A stretch of DNA of 64,000 nucleotides from Gymnorhina tibicen. Its lineage: Eukaryota; Chordata; Aves; Passeriformes; Artamidae. Shown here piece by piece: positions 27,301-39,459 of the stretch. Numbering within the stretch: position 1 is the stretch's first letter; each line of letters opens with the position of its first letter. Location: assembly GCA_013399875.1 (NCBI GenBank), contig VXAZ01002373.1, forward strand, positions 861,555-925,554, read 5' to 3'. Both the position numbers and the translations under genes were made by a program. The notes under the pieces are model-generated. The model was not told the origin of the DNA. It saw only the letters and a program-made list of their open reading frames with translations, and ran no database searches.

Positions 27301-28745
27301 CACAGAATCACAGAATATGCTGAGTTGGAATGGACCCACAAGGCTCATTGAGTCCAGCTCCTGGCCCTGCATGGCACCATCCGCAAGAGTGACACCATGT
27401 GCCTGAGAGTGTTGTCCAAATGCTTTTTGAACTTAGGCTTGATGCTGTGACCACTTCCCTTGGGAGTCTGTTCCAGTGCCCAACCACCCTCAGGGTGAAA
27501 AACCTTTTACTAATATCCAACTTAAACTTCCCCTGACAACTTCAGGCCATTCCCTCAGGACCTGTCACTGGTCACCACAGAGGAGAGATCAGTGTCTGCC
27601 CCTCCTCTGTCCCTCACAAAGCAGTTGCAGACTGCAATGAGGTCTCCCCTCAGTCTCCTCCAGGCTGAACAGACCAAGTGACCTTGGCTGCTCCTCATAT
27701 GGCTTCCCCTCGAGTCCATTTATCATCTTTGTTGCCCTCCTTTGGGCACTCTCCAATAGCTTTATACCCTTCTTATATTGTGGCTCCCAAAACTGCACAC
27801 AATACTCAAGGTGAGGCCATCCTCTCTCTTTCCTGGCTGGTGATGCTGTGCCTGATGCCCCCCAGGACACAGGTGGCCCTCCTGGCTGCCAGGGCACTGC
27901 TGACTCATATTCAACTTTCCCTTCACTAGGACCCCCTGGTCCCTTTCCGTGGCACTGCTCTCCAGCATCTCATTCCCCAGTCTGTCTATACATCCAGGGT
28001 TGCCCCATCCCACTTACAGAGTCCAGCACCTTTCCTGTGCTGGACTTCATGAGGTTGGTGATTGCCCAGTTCTCTTAATTTGTCATGGTCTCTGCAGGGC
28101 CTCCCTGCCTTGGTGGGAGTCAGCAGCTCCTCCCAGTTTTGTATCACCTGTGAACTTCCTTAGTATCCCTTCCAGTCCCCCGCCCAAGTAATTAATGAAG
28201 ATATTGAAGAGCACAGGACCAAGGATGGAGCCCAGTGGAACCCCACTAGTCTGATGTCACCCCGTTCATCATAACTATGCCCAGCCAATGACGCAGTTGC
28301 TCATCCATCACATGATGTGTTTATCCAGCTGTGTGCTAGACATTTTATCCAGAAGGATACTCTGAGAGACAGTATTGAAAGATCTACTGAAATCCAAGAC
28401 AATTACATCAACTGGCTTCCCTTGGTCAACAGGACTTCCCTCTCATGAAGCCATGCTGGCTGTGACCAGTGACTGCGTTGTCTTTCAGTTGTTATTCAGT
28501 ACCTCCTGGAATAATCTTCTTCATAGCTTTACCAGGCACTAAGGTGAGATTGACAGGTCTGTAGTTTCCAGGGTCCTCTGTCTTGCCCTTCCTGAAAACT
28601 GGGGCAATGTTCGCCAGCTTCCAGTCATCCTGGACTTCACTGATTCCCAAGACTGCTCAGAAGTGGAGAGGTTTTGTGATGACCTCAGCCAGCTCTTGGA
28701 GAATTCTTGGGTTAATTCCATCAGGGCCCATAATTCTCTCTGCAA
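27301..28745 (-). mobile_element. CR1 LINE, 5'-truncated, inactive
   Basis: A non-LTR retrotransposon fragment of about 1.45 kb lying antisense to SRGAP1 in intron 4. Its 3' end is at 27301, where cacagaat occurs twice (27301-27316), the reverse complement of the CR1 terminal ATTCTGTG repeat. Reading leftward on the minus strand, frame fragments give, in order, GPDGINP and ITKPL; a [19 protein letters not shown] block; the catalytic region; LGWGNPG and [23 protein letters not shown] and LEGKPYEE; and KRFFT and VVGHWNRLPREVV. That is the C-terminal half of the CR1 reverse transcriptase polyprotein. It is dead: pieces lie in different frames, sequence just before SGVP is deleted, and the FADD motif of the active site reads FTGD (28143-28157). 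The 5' end near 28745 is approximate. Strong CR1 identity plus many lesions suggests an old insertion. Confidence 0.95.
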
Positions 28746-30942
28746 GCAGAGTACAAAAGAAAATAACTTCTCTAGGTGGTAAGACACATGAGTTAGCCTT
28801 GTCCCACCAACTAAAAAGTTTCTAGAGGTGACACAGAAAAAAAGGTAAAAAATAAAAGCAAACACCTCTAGCCTTTTGTAAAGAAACACTTAAAAGAATT
28901 GGATAGAAAGGCCAAAAGAAAAGGGCACAACCTTGCTTTTAATTTCCTTTCCCCATCATTTTTAATAAGAGCCATATCACTTTCTGTGCTTCTCTGTTTT
29001 ATTATATAAACCATTTTTTTTAAAAGTCCATTTCTTCTCTTTGGAGTAATTCTTTTGTTTCCATGTGGCTGTATGAGTTAAGCTCCCTGGGTACTGATTA
29101 TCGACAACTTTAGGAGTGCCTTTGGAACAGTGCAGGATATAGGAGACTGAACGTGCTATTTTGTTAAACTGGGAACCTTGCAGCCTCAGCTCTGTGGGCT
29201 TGCCTTCTCTTCCTTCGCCCGTCTCTGGGGGGTTTTTTTCTGCCTCATCTGTGCAGATGTGAGCTGGTGGGGCAGCGGCTGTTCGAAGTGGGTGTAGGCA
29301 GTGTTTGGGCAGGGAGCTCTGCACTCTGCTCAGGCCTTGGAGCACAGTGTGCTATAAAGGAGCAGCAGCAATAACACTAAGTCCTGCTCCAGGCAGTTTG
29401 GTTTATTTCACCACAGAACTGTAAACATATGTTTCTTAAAATAAAAACAGGGCCACTTTTTAGTGCTTGTCTCCAACTGTTTTACCTTACCACAGGAAGT
29501 TGGTGAAGAGTTGCCTGTTTCATTTTTAATATCGGTGGCACCAGTCTTAAGTAGTGGCATACACAGTTATGGCGTATAACATACATGCTTATGCAAAATT
29601 GCAGCTCTCTGAAAGTGTCTGTCTTTCTGTTGCACAGGACTTGAAATACACATCAATTCAGCCAGCCACTGGCATGGCATGCAGTTAGTTTGTGTCGATC
29701 CATGCTAAGACATGCTGCAGTGAATTTGAAGTATCTAGGTGTAGTCTTCCCTGTTTTGCCACTCTACTCCTTAGGCTAGCCTAACTGCTCAGTAACAAAA
29801 AGTACACTCTCCCAAGGGAATGTTTCAAGGCAGCTTCCCAAAATAGTCTGTCTCTTCCATGGGTCACACAAGCAGCTGGTTTGGTTCCTCCCTGCCTGTG
29901 TCCTTTGGAGGTGTGAATGGTTTGCATGGCCTCCACCCAAAGATAATATCTGCGGGCGAGAGCTCTGGCACCCTTTAGAAGAGCAGAGGAGGCCTCTGGC
30001 TGCCTGAGGATGCCTTCCTGCTTTGTTCAGTGCTCTGAACTTAAGATAACACAAAGAAACAAACAACGACAAAAAGATTGGGGAAGGCAGAAGGACACTT
30101 CCTTTGCTGGAAGTGGGCAGAGACAGCCCTCCCCAGCAGAGGTGGCAGGGTTTGTGATTGATTGCTGTCCATACACAGCATTCAGGCAGAGGTTTTTCTT
30201 GCCTGAAGAAGGAAGGACTGGGCTAAACCAGTCCCTTGCCCTCTTTGTGGTCCGTGCAGGCATGTATTTGCATACTGGCAACCCAAGCTCTCTCATCTGC
30301 AGACACAGCACGTGCGTAGAGGAAAGATAACTTTGGGTCTATGGGGAAAACATTTTCACAACTTATCTATCAGGCAGCTCCTTCTTCAGTTCTCATCTGG
30401 TTTCACATCAGGCCCTGTCTGCTGGCTGTGCAGTTGGCAGACACTTCTTTCCAGGCCATGGACAGCCATCCAGCTTGCTGGGAATTTGCTCCCAGGCCAA
30501 AGCTTTCCATTGCCTCTACTTCCTTCGCCTTTTCTCAGTGCTAAAGGGATCCTTCTGCTTGCAAACATTTAATGTCCACAGCCAAGCTGTTACTTAGCCC
30601 AGAAGATAATTATATATCAGATAGATTTGGACCAATACAGATTTAGTTTTGTTGTTCATTATTTTAGATTTTCACTCGAAGACAAGAATCCTGAAATTTA
30701 ATAAGAATGATTTTTGCTCTTTCCTATCATAGAAATGAAAGAAAAAATCCCTATTTGGAATACTGTTAAATAAATCACAATAGAAAAACGCAACCAAAAG
30801 TCCTCAATCTCCCTTGGCAAAGAAACTTACCCAAGATCCATGCTTATAAGACAACATTTTGCTCAAAGACCCTCTGGTTTTTCTGTAGATACCTTTATAT
30901 TTTTATTTTCTCCAACTCTCCTTTTACTCTTGTCTTTCGCAG

Positions 30943-31125
30943 GTCATGAAAACATACCACATGTATCATGCAGAGAGCATCAGTGCAGAAAGCAAACTGA
31001 AGGAGGCAGAGAAGCAAGAAGAAAAACAGATTGGGAGGTCAGGAGACCCTGTTTTTCATATTCGACTAGAAGAAAGGCACCAGAGACGGAGCTCTGTGAA
31101 GAAGATTGAAAAAATGAAGGAAAAA
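30943..31125 (+). CDS. SRGAP1: SRGAP1 exon 5 (F-BAR)
   Basis: Encodes 61 whole codons, about residues 164-224: VMKTYHMYHAESISAESKLK, a highly charged EAEKQEEKQIGR stretch, GDPVFHIRLEERHQRRSSVK and KIEKMKEK. The central GDPVFHIRLEE segment is distinctive for SRGAP1; SRGAP2 has a longer, different insert there. The charged heptad-like pattern fits an extended F-BAR helix pair, and the RRSSVKK cluster is a plausible basic-site kinase target (inference). Acceptor tctttcgcag; donor AAA|gtaaaa, with A instead of the usual G at position +5. Without splicing, the frame reads six codons and stops at 31144-31146. Confidence 0.97.
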
Positions 31126-31513
31126 GTAAAAATTTCTTTTATTTAGCTTCATTTGAAATAAATTCAGTGCATTTCTGAAATTCTTTGGCATGATATTAGA
31201 CAGAGAAATCCAGCTGGAAAATAAAATTAAGCAAGGTACACATAATAAACTAGCAGTGGTTTATAGATAACTGGACTTAATTGCAATTCAGAGAGGGGAA
31301 TACTTTATTCCCAGTGTAATTCTTACTGCATTGTTTGTCACATTAGAAACAAAATGCTAAGTTTTCACTTGTATTATATTTGTTGTATGTATAACAGGCT
31401 TGAAATTAAGATTCTTTCTTGTTACTAGGAATGTGTGCTTGAATTGTTACCATTTTTGCTGCATACCAAAAATGAAGTAATTAAAATACATTAATATGCA
31501 ACTTCTTTCCTAG
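31126..31513 (+). other. SRGAP1: Intron 5 (388 bp)
   Basis: Short AT-rich intron with no feature seen. It ends in the acceptor ttctttcctag. Confidence 0.9.
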
Positions 31514-31642
31514 CGTCAAGCAAAATATTCTGAAAACAAGCTGAAATCTATTAAGGCCCGTAATGAATACCTGCTCACCCTTGAAGCAACTAATGCTTCT
31601 GTTTTCAAGTATTATATTCATGACCTTTCGGATTTAATCGAT
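31514..31642 (+). CDS. SRGAP1: SRGAP1 exon 6 (F-BAR)
   Basis: Encodes 43 whole codons, about residues 225-267: RQAKYSENKLKSIKARNEYL, then LTLEATNASVFKYYIHDLSD and LID. The KARNEYLL and NASVFKYYIHDLSDLID blocks are nearly invariant across SRGAPs and lie in the long helix at the F-BAR dimer core. Acceptor ttctttcctag, donor GAT|gtaagt. Phase 0 at both ends. Confidence 0.97.
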
Positions 31643-34480
31643 GTAAGTATTGGCACATTTGTTTTATGTTCATTCTGTTCAAGAATAATACTTTTTTGCA
31701 GTTTTAAAGGGAATACATTAGTCATACTGATTGCCTACAGTACACTTACTATTTATAATACTGTATGATATAACCAGAAGTTTTTCCCTTTAACTTCGTA
31801 TTTCACAAAATAAAGTGCCAGTGAGATGCTGAACCGATTCCTTTAAAGTTAGAACATTGTGTTTGCTCCTCATGTGTCAATAGAAAATATGACATTTCCA
31901 TTATGTACAATTTCTGGAATATAAATATTTTTTACAAGATAAACTTCTTAAGTGGTCATCTAGTGGTATTTAATTCTAAAGAAGGAATTTCTTCCATGTT
32001 TTCAACATTCTTTGGTTTCATTCATTTAGCCATTGAATCATACATACAGTGGCTTCTTATTCTTACTTCATGTAGTTTGAAGAACAGACACAATCAATCC
32101 TGTGCTCTATACTGTCAACACACTTGTTACTTATTTTCAGTAAGTTGTTTGTGTGAGAACATCCTAGAACATCCGTCAGTTTTCTTTGTCGTTTCTGGTT
32201 TTTCTGTAATTTAGAAAATCTTGCCTGATTTTGTTATAACTTTTCCCTTTCAAATGGTTTTGCTTCATTTCTTTCTTGCTTTCCTATAAAAGATGGCAGT
32301 GAATCTTTTTTGTGTTTTCAGGTTTTTTTTCTGTCTCTATCTCAACATCTCTTTTATTCCTTTCCTAGTTGCTATTGCATGTTTTCTCCTGATTTCGTCT
32401 GGTTTATTCTGCCTGTGGCCTGTCCCTGTCTAATCTGCATCCGTCCACTTGCACAATCTGCTCCACCCATCTAGGCTGCCCAGGCAATGGAAGCGTTTAC
32501 CAGGACCTATAGGTGGATGATTAGGGCAGAAAACTAAGGACAAGCAGTGTATCTGCCGGGGTGCCCCCAAGTGAGAAACTGACCCCACCTAACAGATGAT
32601 TTTCCTACTACTGCTCAAAGGATGACAGATTTTTGGTCTCTAGTTAGGGCATGTGTCATACGTGTGAACTTCATGAGTTCTTCTTGGATGCTGGAAGGAA
32701 GGATAGGTCCCTTCCTTTTTATTCCTAGCACCCTGACCCCTTCCGAAGCTGGAAAGATGCTCATTTTGTCACCTCTCCTGCCTTCCCTTTCGGAGCTCAC
32801 ATTTCTCAGAGAATGTCTCCAGTGTGTGTTTCTACTTGGTCAAAACTTTATCAGGTTGGAAAATGCATCTGATTCTTATCCACTTCAGTGATGTCCACAG
32901 AGGTTTCTGTAGCAGTGAAAACCGAGGGGAGAAACCACAAGCCTGGAGCTTTATAAAGAATTGTGAGGGGAGGAGAAGTGAAGCTTTCTGTCCATACACA
33001 CACAAAGACAACACTCATTGGAGTTAGTGTATGTAAAGGTATTTTCACAACCATGAAGACTAGAGCTTCCTAACTGCTAGTCTTTAACAAAAATATACAT
33101 TCTATAATATTTAGTAATGGAGAAAAACTGTATCTGCTCTGTCTTTTTGAAAGCCATGGACCAGTGTACACAATAACATTCTTTTGGCAAAATGGCTTGA
33201 GAAATTACTCTTCCCTAAGGAATTTAAATGGAAAGTCTAGCTGCCCTTTGCATCACTGTTTTGTAAGAGTTGGCTGTAAACATGTGCAACCAGAATTTGC
33301 TTCAGAGCAAATTTAATCCAGTTGTGAGCTTGTTTAAAAGAAGTGTCTTTCAGACATTTGTATTTAATCAGAATATGCTGTGGAAGCATTGGTATTTAGA
33401 CAGAGTGTTTGCCACTTTACAAAGGAAACTCTTTTGTAAATGCAAGAGTCTTGGCAAGGTTTTGGAGTTATATCATTGGAATGTGAGACATGCTTCCCAG
33501 TGGCTGTATGTTTCAGCAGTCCAGACTACCTCGTTCTGTAAATCTGTTAATGTCATAGTACAGTTTGGAGTTTTCCGAGCAGCGGTGGTGATTTCATTCT
33601 TTGCCCTCTCTATTTTGTCCCTGTTTGCCTGCCTGACTTCCTGTGCTTCCTTGAACTCTCTCTCATTGCCTGTACAGAATGGGACACCTCTGTGTCCGAA
33701 TTCCAGTTAACATGGGAGGAATTCAGATCTCCCCAAGCTGTTGGTGTTGCCCATAAATGAAAAGGAATGTTTTCCTATGTTAGTGAAAAATATGTCTAAT
33801 AAAAATGGGATAAATATATGAAATAATACAGTAAACTGTTCAATAAATTTTTTTCTAACAAGGTTGGGGAGGATAGTGGAACTACTCGTTTTTACCAAAA
33901 AAACCCACACCTATTTTTCATTTGGATTCCACTGCATTTTCCATATATGAGGCTTATATGGAAAATCCTAAATTACAGTTCCCCATCTGAATTCAGTCTG
34001 AACTGTTCAACTCCGTCATTTCATTAACAGAGCTCAGGGCTTCTGACTTAAAATTATGATGCATTGCTCATTTTAAGCTCTTGTGATAAAAGCAATATAA
34101 AAATATTGCTGGAGCCTGAGCTGGATGATTTAATGCATTCAGTGAGCTGAGGGATGAGACCAACATTTGCAAAGAAGCAGAGAGATAAACAGGATTTGAT
34201 ATGCACAGTGTATTTCTGTCCTCTGCATATTGTACTAGAGGAATTGGAATTTTCTGTTAAATATTTCTTCTCTGCTGATGGGAGTGGGATCTAGTTCAAG
34301 TGGAGGACAGAATTTGTTATTTTCTTTATTTGTATCTGTAAAAAACAGTAAAGATTAGCTGAATTAAATAAGCTTTACCTAGTATGTAGAATTATTTTTA
34401 AGATTTTCAGTTTCAGAGGAATGGCAGATTACACACTGTTACTAATCTGGCTGCTAGTGCCAGCATCTGTCCATATGGCA

Positions 34481-34520
34481 CTTTTTACTCATTTACTCAT
34501 ACTTTTACTCATTTACATTC
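34481..34520. repeat. Imperfect ~20-bp tandem duplication
   Basis: Two adjacent related units, each built on cttttactcattta with small differences at the ends, in intron 6. An extra actcat submotif inside the first copy suggests more than one slippage event. Confidence 0.7.
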
Positions 34521-35530
34521 ATTACATTTATCTGAGTATAAGAGGAAGGTAAGGACCTTTTTTCAGACTTACCGTGCATTTATATGATCTGAAATAGAAA
34601 TAGAGAATAGGAAATAGAGATCAAGACAACTTTACTGTAGTTCTGTTGCTGAAATAAATAAAATATTAATGTGTTGGTCTTCCTTAAAGTGGAGTTTCTG
34701 AATATCTAATTGCAGTTTGCATGTTTTGGATCGTTAAGAAGTTAAGGAACATTTAGCTATTGTGAATTTAATTTATTCTGTAAAGGTTCTTTATTAATCA
34801 TTCATAAAACCAAACTTAAAACTAGGGTAAAGTGCGTGCAGCTCACGATCTTTATTACATAAGTCCTCATAAATATGATATGTACAGCCAGATCCCTTTG
34901 ATTTGAATGTGGATGTCTGTGTAACAGAATACTTAGAAAGTGACTTTTTCAGAGGTTAAGGCTTTTTTTATGAATTCCTCTCTCCATTGACATTAGAATT
35001 TTATTACTATTCCTGAAACAAAATTAAATGAAATAAGAGCAGCTTGGTTTGGTTGAAGCTCTGTGCTAAGCACTGCAGTTTGTTTTGTTCAAGCCTAAAC
35101 ATACTCTGGGGTACAATAAAGGCAGTAAATGCTCTTGAGACTGCTTCAGATTTAATTCCAAATAAGAATAAAATGCAAATTACAAAATCAATTTTTCACA
35201 CATATCCCAAATGCATCCCTCATCTCCCTCCACTTTGCCCAATCAAAAGTCTTTAGAATCTAGAAATGCAAACAAACTCATAGTCTGTGACTTCATTCTC
35301 TTATTTTTCATCTTCATGTCTTACTGCAACAAGTGACATCTGATCTCTCTAGCCCTTAGATAGATAGCGGATCCAGAGGTGGATAACCACCCAGGCTGTA
35401 CCCTCGGTGTGCTGACTGGTGAACCTCTAAGACTTGTATCTTTATTTTGGCTAACAGTGTGGTTGCTCACTTGAGCTGTACAAGTCTTTCTACAAATCTA
35501 CAGATCTTTCCTGAAAATCATGTAAATGTA

Positions 35531-35555
35531 TGTGTGTGTGTGTGTGTGTGTGTGT
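35531..35555. repeat. (TG)12 microsatellite
   Basis: Perfect alternating TG run of 25 bases in intron 6, preceded by atgta and followed by atctgcatgcatac. Alternating purine-pyrimidine sequence of this kind can adopt Z-DNA and is commonly length-variable. Confidence 0.95.
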
Positions 35556-38325
35556 ATCTGCATGCATACCTACCTTTTTTGCAGCACCAGAAAGGTTGAC
35601 GATTAATTTTTCCAAGCATGGTCAGTGTGGTCAGGGTGGCAGTTTAGTGGCATTACCTTAAAATTCTGGCCTCAGTAATGAACAAATACCAAAAGTGCTG
35701 TCCCCGTTACAGACAACTCTCTTTTCTAAACCATCTTCCAACAGATTAAAACAGTACATTTCTTTCTGAGTAGCCAGGAGTTGATACTATGACAGCTGTT
35801 TCCCAGTTACGATCTATGTCTATATTTTGAGGAAAGTGGGCTATGATTTGGCAGAAGTAAGAGTTGTGATGTCTGAGTGTTTAGTTTTGCTTTTAAAAAA
35901 TAACTTCCCTCATACAAATTCTATTTTTACATAAATAATTGAAGGAAAATTTCAAATTCGGATGTTTTTAATTCCTTTCAAAGAGAGACTTGTGATAAGG
36001 CATTAGTTCAGGATCTGCATTTAATTTTTGTTTTCTCTGCTGGCATTGGCATTGCAAGAAAATGCCTTAGCTTGGCAGGATATTGTGCTTCATTTGAAAA
36101 ATCCTCTTCTTGTCTGAGAGGCTGTATTTGTTGCCTTGTTCAGCTGTCATCACTTGCCAGAGATGATCATGGTGATAGTGACTGCGTAGATAAGGGTTAA
36201 ACACTGAAGTTACGTCACAGCATAAAGGCTGCGATCTTATATTCCAGCTTGCAAAAAAGCTGCATCAGAAACCCACACAGCTCTAATTGTAAATCAATAA
36301 GCTTTCTAGTAATACTCAGATTAATCCACTAGAGCCAAAATTCAGGCTGTAGTTTTATAACACATGGGTAGTTGGCAATGCTAAACCTGGCATTGCCCTC
36401 TATTTCTAATTCCTTTTCAGTTAATCTTCCATGAGGTCTCTCTGAAACTAATGCACATGAAATAAAACAGCTGTCCCAATTCACTTTCTTATCAGCACTT
36501 TTAGTCTGTCTTTTTCATCCAAGATAGTGAATTAAATATGAGATCTGATTTGACATAGAACAAGAGAAAAACACCAAGAGACTTTTCCTTTTAGAAACAA
36601 TATTTTTGAGGCTGGTGTTCTTTGAAATATGGATGCGCTTTAATAGAAAAGTTGAGTGGCTGTTTTAGTAAGTGTAACACAAATTCCCATTTAATAAATG
36701 CAAAAGAGGGAGGTTAACATATGTGTGTTTGATTGAACATGACATCTTTTTCATTTTCTTTGAATGGTTCAGCATCTGGTTTTTTGGAGAGCCACTGTCC
36801 CATCTGCGGTCACTACCTGGAGTACTTGCTAGGAGTGAAAACTTAGTCTCTCTGGAAGCTTTGTTGTGAATAAAACAGCTCTCTGTTAGATTTCAAAGAG
36901 CATTATCAGTAGTCATTACGGTACCTAAGTCACGATGTGAACTGTTTCATTCCCTCCGATTCATAAGTGTTTCAGTCCCTTCTACACACAGGTTTTGGTA
37001 CGGTAAATGGGTTGAAAGCCCTTTCCCATGTAGTGTGTACAACTTTTTGTCTGTCTCCCTCTCTGTCCATTTCTCTCCTTTTTCAAATAAGTAAGAGGAA
37101 AGGGAAGGGAACGTGATCCCATGAGTCCTGCAGGGTTTGTAATAGCTGTGAGGGAGGTACTCATATAAACAGTGCATATGTGCATATAGGGTACAGTGGA
37201 CTGAATTCAAATTGCTTCTTTACCCAACTCCATAGTACCTTGTGAGTCCTGCAGGGATGGATGGCTTCAGGCTGTGGGTGGGCACTGAGGAGGAGTGGAT
37301 GGGGACTGAGGGATGCTCTAAAGCAGAGTGCTGACTGCTTTGGCCAGGCAGTGGCCTCTGACTGGGGCAGATCTCACCCCTTTGAATAAAGAGCACTGCT
37401 TTGTATGCAACTGTTAGCAAACTGATGTGCCACTATTGAGGTGACATCTCCCCTTAACCTGGAGCCTCACTGAGCAGAAACTGAGGGTATTTACTGTACA
37501 ATGTAGGGAGACAATCAGTTGATATGCTACTGCTGTGACATTTTTAAAATATATTCAGCTGTTCTCTAAAATATTAACCAAACATGAATAATGCAAACTG
37601 AGGATGTTTAAAATTCAAGAACAAACACAACTTTATGTTTTACCAATTAGGTTTCAATTACATTCAATTTCATAGAAGAAAAAAAGACATAAATTATGAC
37701 TTTCTGCATTTAGTAACATGATGTACATTGCTGGCTCTGTACGAGCATGGGAAATAAGGTGTTTACATTAAATACATTTTCACGATCAGGGAAAAGATGT
37801 TAAACCATTCCTGGTGCATCAAAAAGCATTTTAGATGGATTGCTTATGCTCAAGGTGTTTGTGGATGTTTTTGTTTGGGCACAGGCATGGTAAGCAGGAA
37901 TTGTTTCAAGTTCACTTTGGTGCTGTCATTAACTTAGATGATAGTTATGTCAGGGTGGGTTTAAATAGGTGATTCAAGGCTTACACATGCTATTGATACT
38001 GAAAAGCCCACTTGTGTGTGTAGTCCCAGACTTTTTTGATATAAATACAGTGCCTGCACTTCTGTATCTGATAAGCAAACTGTCACACATGTACACTTGA
38101 TCTCTTTTCTAAAACTGTCCATTAATATTTGCAACAGAATGAGGATACTAAATACTTACTGTCTTGACCCCAGTAGTGTATTTTAATTTAGAAGATATTT
38201 TGTTAAATACTTCAAAAATGAAAAATTTCAGGACAGAAAATTTTAGTGACAGTTTCAGGATTGGGTTATTGGAGTGGTGTTCCTCCTTTTAAATTTGTTG
38301 TCTTTTCCGTTTGTTGTTTTTTTAG

Positions 38326-38547
38326 TGTTGTGATCTTGGATACCACGCTAGTCTGAACAGAGCCCTAAGAACATACCTGTCTGCAGAGTATAACCTTGAA
38401 ACTTCCAGGCATGAGGGATTAGACATCATTGAAAATGCAGTTGACAGCTTGGAGCCACGCAGTGACAAGCAGAGATTCATGGAAATGTACCCCACTGCTT
38501 TTTGTCCACCAATGAAATTTGAGTTCCAATCTCATATGGGTGATGAG
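38326..38547 (+). CDS. SRGAP1: SRGAP1 exon 7 (F-BAR, largest exon here)
   Basis: Encodes 74 whole codons, about residues 268-341, from CCDLGYHASLNRALRTYLSA through HEGLDIIENAVDSLEPRSDK to FCPPMKFEFQSHMGDE. The CCDLGYHASLNRAL and FCPPMKFEFQ blocks are near-invariant in SRGAPs and belong to the end of the canonical F-BAR core and the start of its extension. The acceptor is a strong T-rich gtttttttag. The donor GAG|gtctgt is weak: C and T replace the usual A/G and A at +3 and +4, although +5 G is kept. Reading through it stays open for 68 codons (see findings). Confidence 0.97.
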
Positions 38548-39357
38548 GTCTGTACACTGACAAGTATCCCCATAGTGACTGTTTCTGTATACCAGAATAG
38601 AGAGTTTATTACCTTTTACAAAGAGTTTGGTAAAAGTTACCCAAAAAGTCAGTGGATCAGCAATAACATTCTGCAAGTCTTGCAGCACTGTATGTTTCTT
38701 CAAAGTTCTCATGTAAAAACTGTTACGTGTTATTATATGCTGTATCACTCATAATGATGTTGCTATAAATTTGCTGGCCAACCTGTGCTCAGCCCAGCAC
38801 CAGTGTAAGCAGTGACTTTATGTCTTTACTACCTGCATCACTCCTAACACAGTTTGTGGGTGCTATTTGAGAGGAGCTGCAGAGCTGCTCCAAATAATTC
38901 ATGCTGCAATGCAGCCTTTTCCCCTTCTTCTTCCCCCATTTTATCATCTGGAGATTTCAGGCATACTGGTTACCCCAGCTGTGCCCTGTTCTGGTTACCC
39001 CAGCTGTGCCCTGTTCTGCTACACCAAAGACCAGTAGCAAAGCAGAATTCCAAACCACCCATGTACATCTGTTTTTTCTGAAGGTTACTCTGGGGTTTAC
39101 ATTTCTGTTTGATACAAAAGCAACAAGAAGCAGATATAGAAAAAGGCTGTGCTCTTTATTCATAAGATGTAGTATGTACTTCCACACCTTGTAACACATA
39201 AATACTTTAAATTTAGATGGGCACATTTTATTGTCTGCTTTATTAAGTTTTAATGGCTTTGGTAGGAATTCACCTAGTTTTAAGAAGAACAACCAAAGAC
39301 TATTGACTGTTTTTTTAAATTACTTGCATCTTACAGCTCTTTTTGATTCTTTGTTAG
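38548..39357 (+). other. SRGAP1: Intron 7 (810 bp)
   Basis: The first 204 nt stay open in the exon 7 frame up to TAA at 38752-38754. The rest has a perfect 25-bp tandem duplication at 38966-39015. I saw no AATAAA or ATTAAA between 38755 and 39357. The acceptor is tctttgttag. Confidence 0.85.
38966..39015. repeat. Perfect 25-bp tandem duplication
   Basis: The 25-base unit beginning ctggttaccccagctgtgcc and ending ctgtt occurs twice in a row without mismatch in intron 7. It is followed by ctg, the start of a third copy. The absence of mismatches suggests a recent or length-variable event. Confidence 0.95.
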
Positions 39358-39459
39358 GTTTGCCAGGTCACTGCCCAGCAACCTGTGCAAGCAGAGCTTA
39401 TGCTTAGGTATCAACAACTGCAGTCACGATTGGCTACACTCAAAATTGAAAATGAGGAG
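39358..39459 (+). CDS. SRGAP1: SRGAP1 exon 8 (F-BAR extension)
   Basis: Encodes 34 whole codons, about residues 342-375: VCQVTAQQPVQAELMLRYQQ then LQSRLATLKIENEE. This is a helix of the extended F-BAR region found in SRGAPs; heptad spacing of Leu and the charged LKIENEE end suggest coiled-coil packing. Acceptor tctttgttag, donor GAG|gtaaga. Phase 0 at both ends. The join to exon 7 (GDE-VCQV) matches the family, which confirms use of the weak exon 7 donor. Confidence 0.97.

Larger units (their letters stand above)
20952..30942 (+). other. SRGAP1: Intron 4 (9991 bp, contains CR1)
   Basis: Second-largest intron in the window. It holds the antisense CR1 fragment at about 27301-28745, a 14-bp tandem duplication at 24975-25002 and a T12 run at 22201-22212. 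A 198-codon open frame at 24032-24628 begins at GTG and has no recognisable domain. Apart from the CR1, no gene or mobile element was recognised. The acceptor is tctttcgcag. Confidence 0.85.
31643..38325 (+). other. SRGAP1: Intron 6 (6683 bp)
   Basis: AT-rich intron containing the (TG)12 microsatellite at 35531-35555 and an imperfect 20-bp duplication at 34481-34520. Open frames, including one of 146 codons at 33270-33710, carry no recognisable domain. No transposon was recognised. The acceptor is ttgtttttttag. Confidence 0.85.

Noticed and set aside
27309..27929. Several overlapping open frames on both strands near 27.3-28.2 kb
   Set aside because: The minus-strand ones are broken pieces of the CR1 reverse transcriptase; the + strand ones are their antisense shadows.
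33270..33710. 146-codon open frame in intron 6, + strand
   Set aside because: Starts at TTG, and has no recognised domain or splice context.
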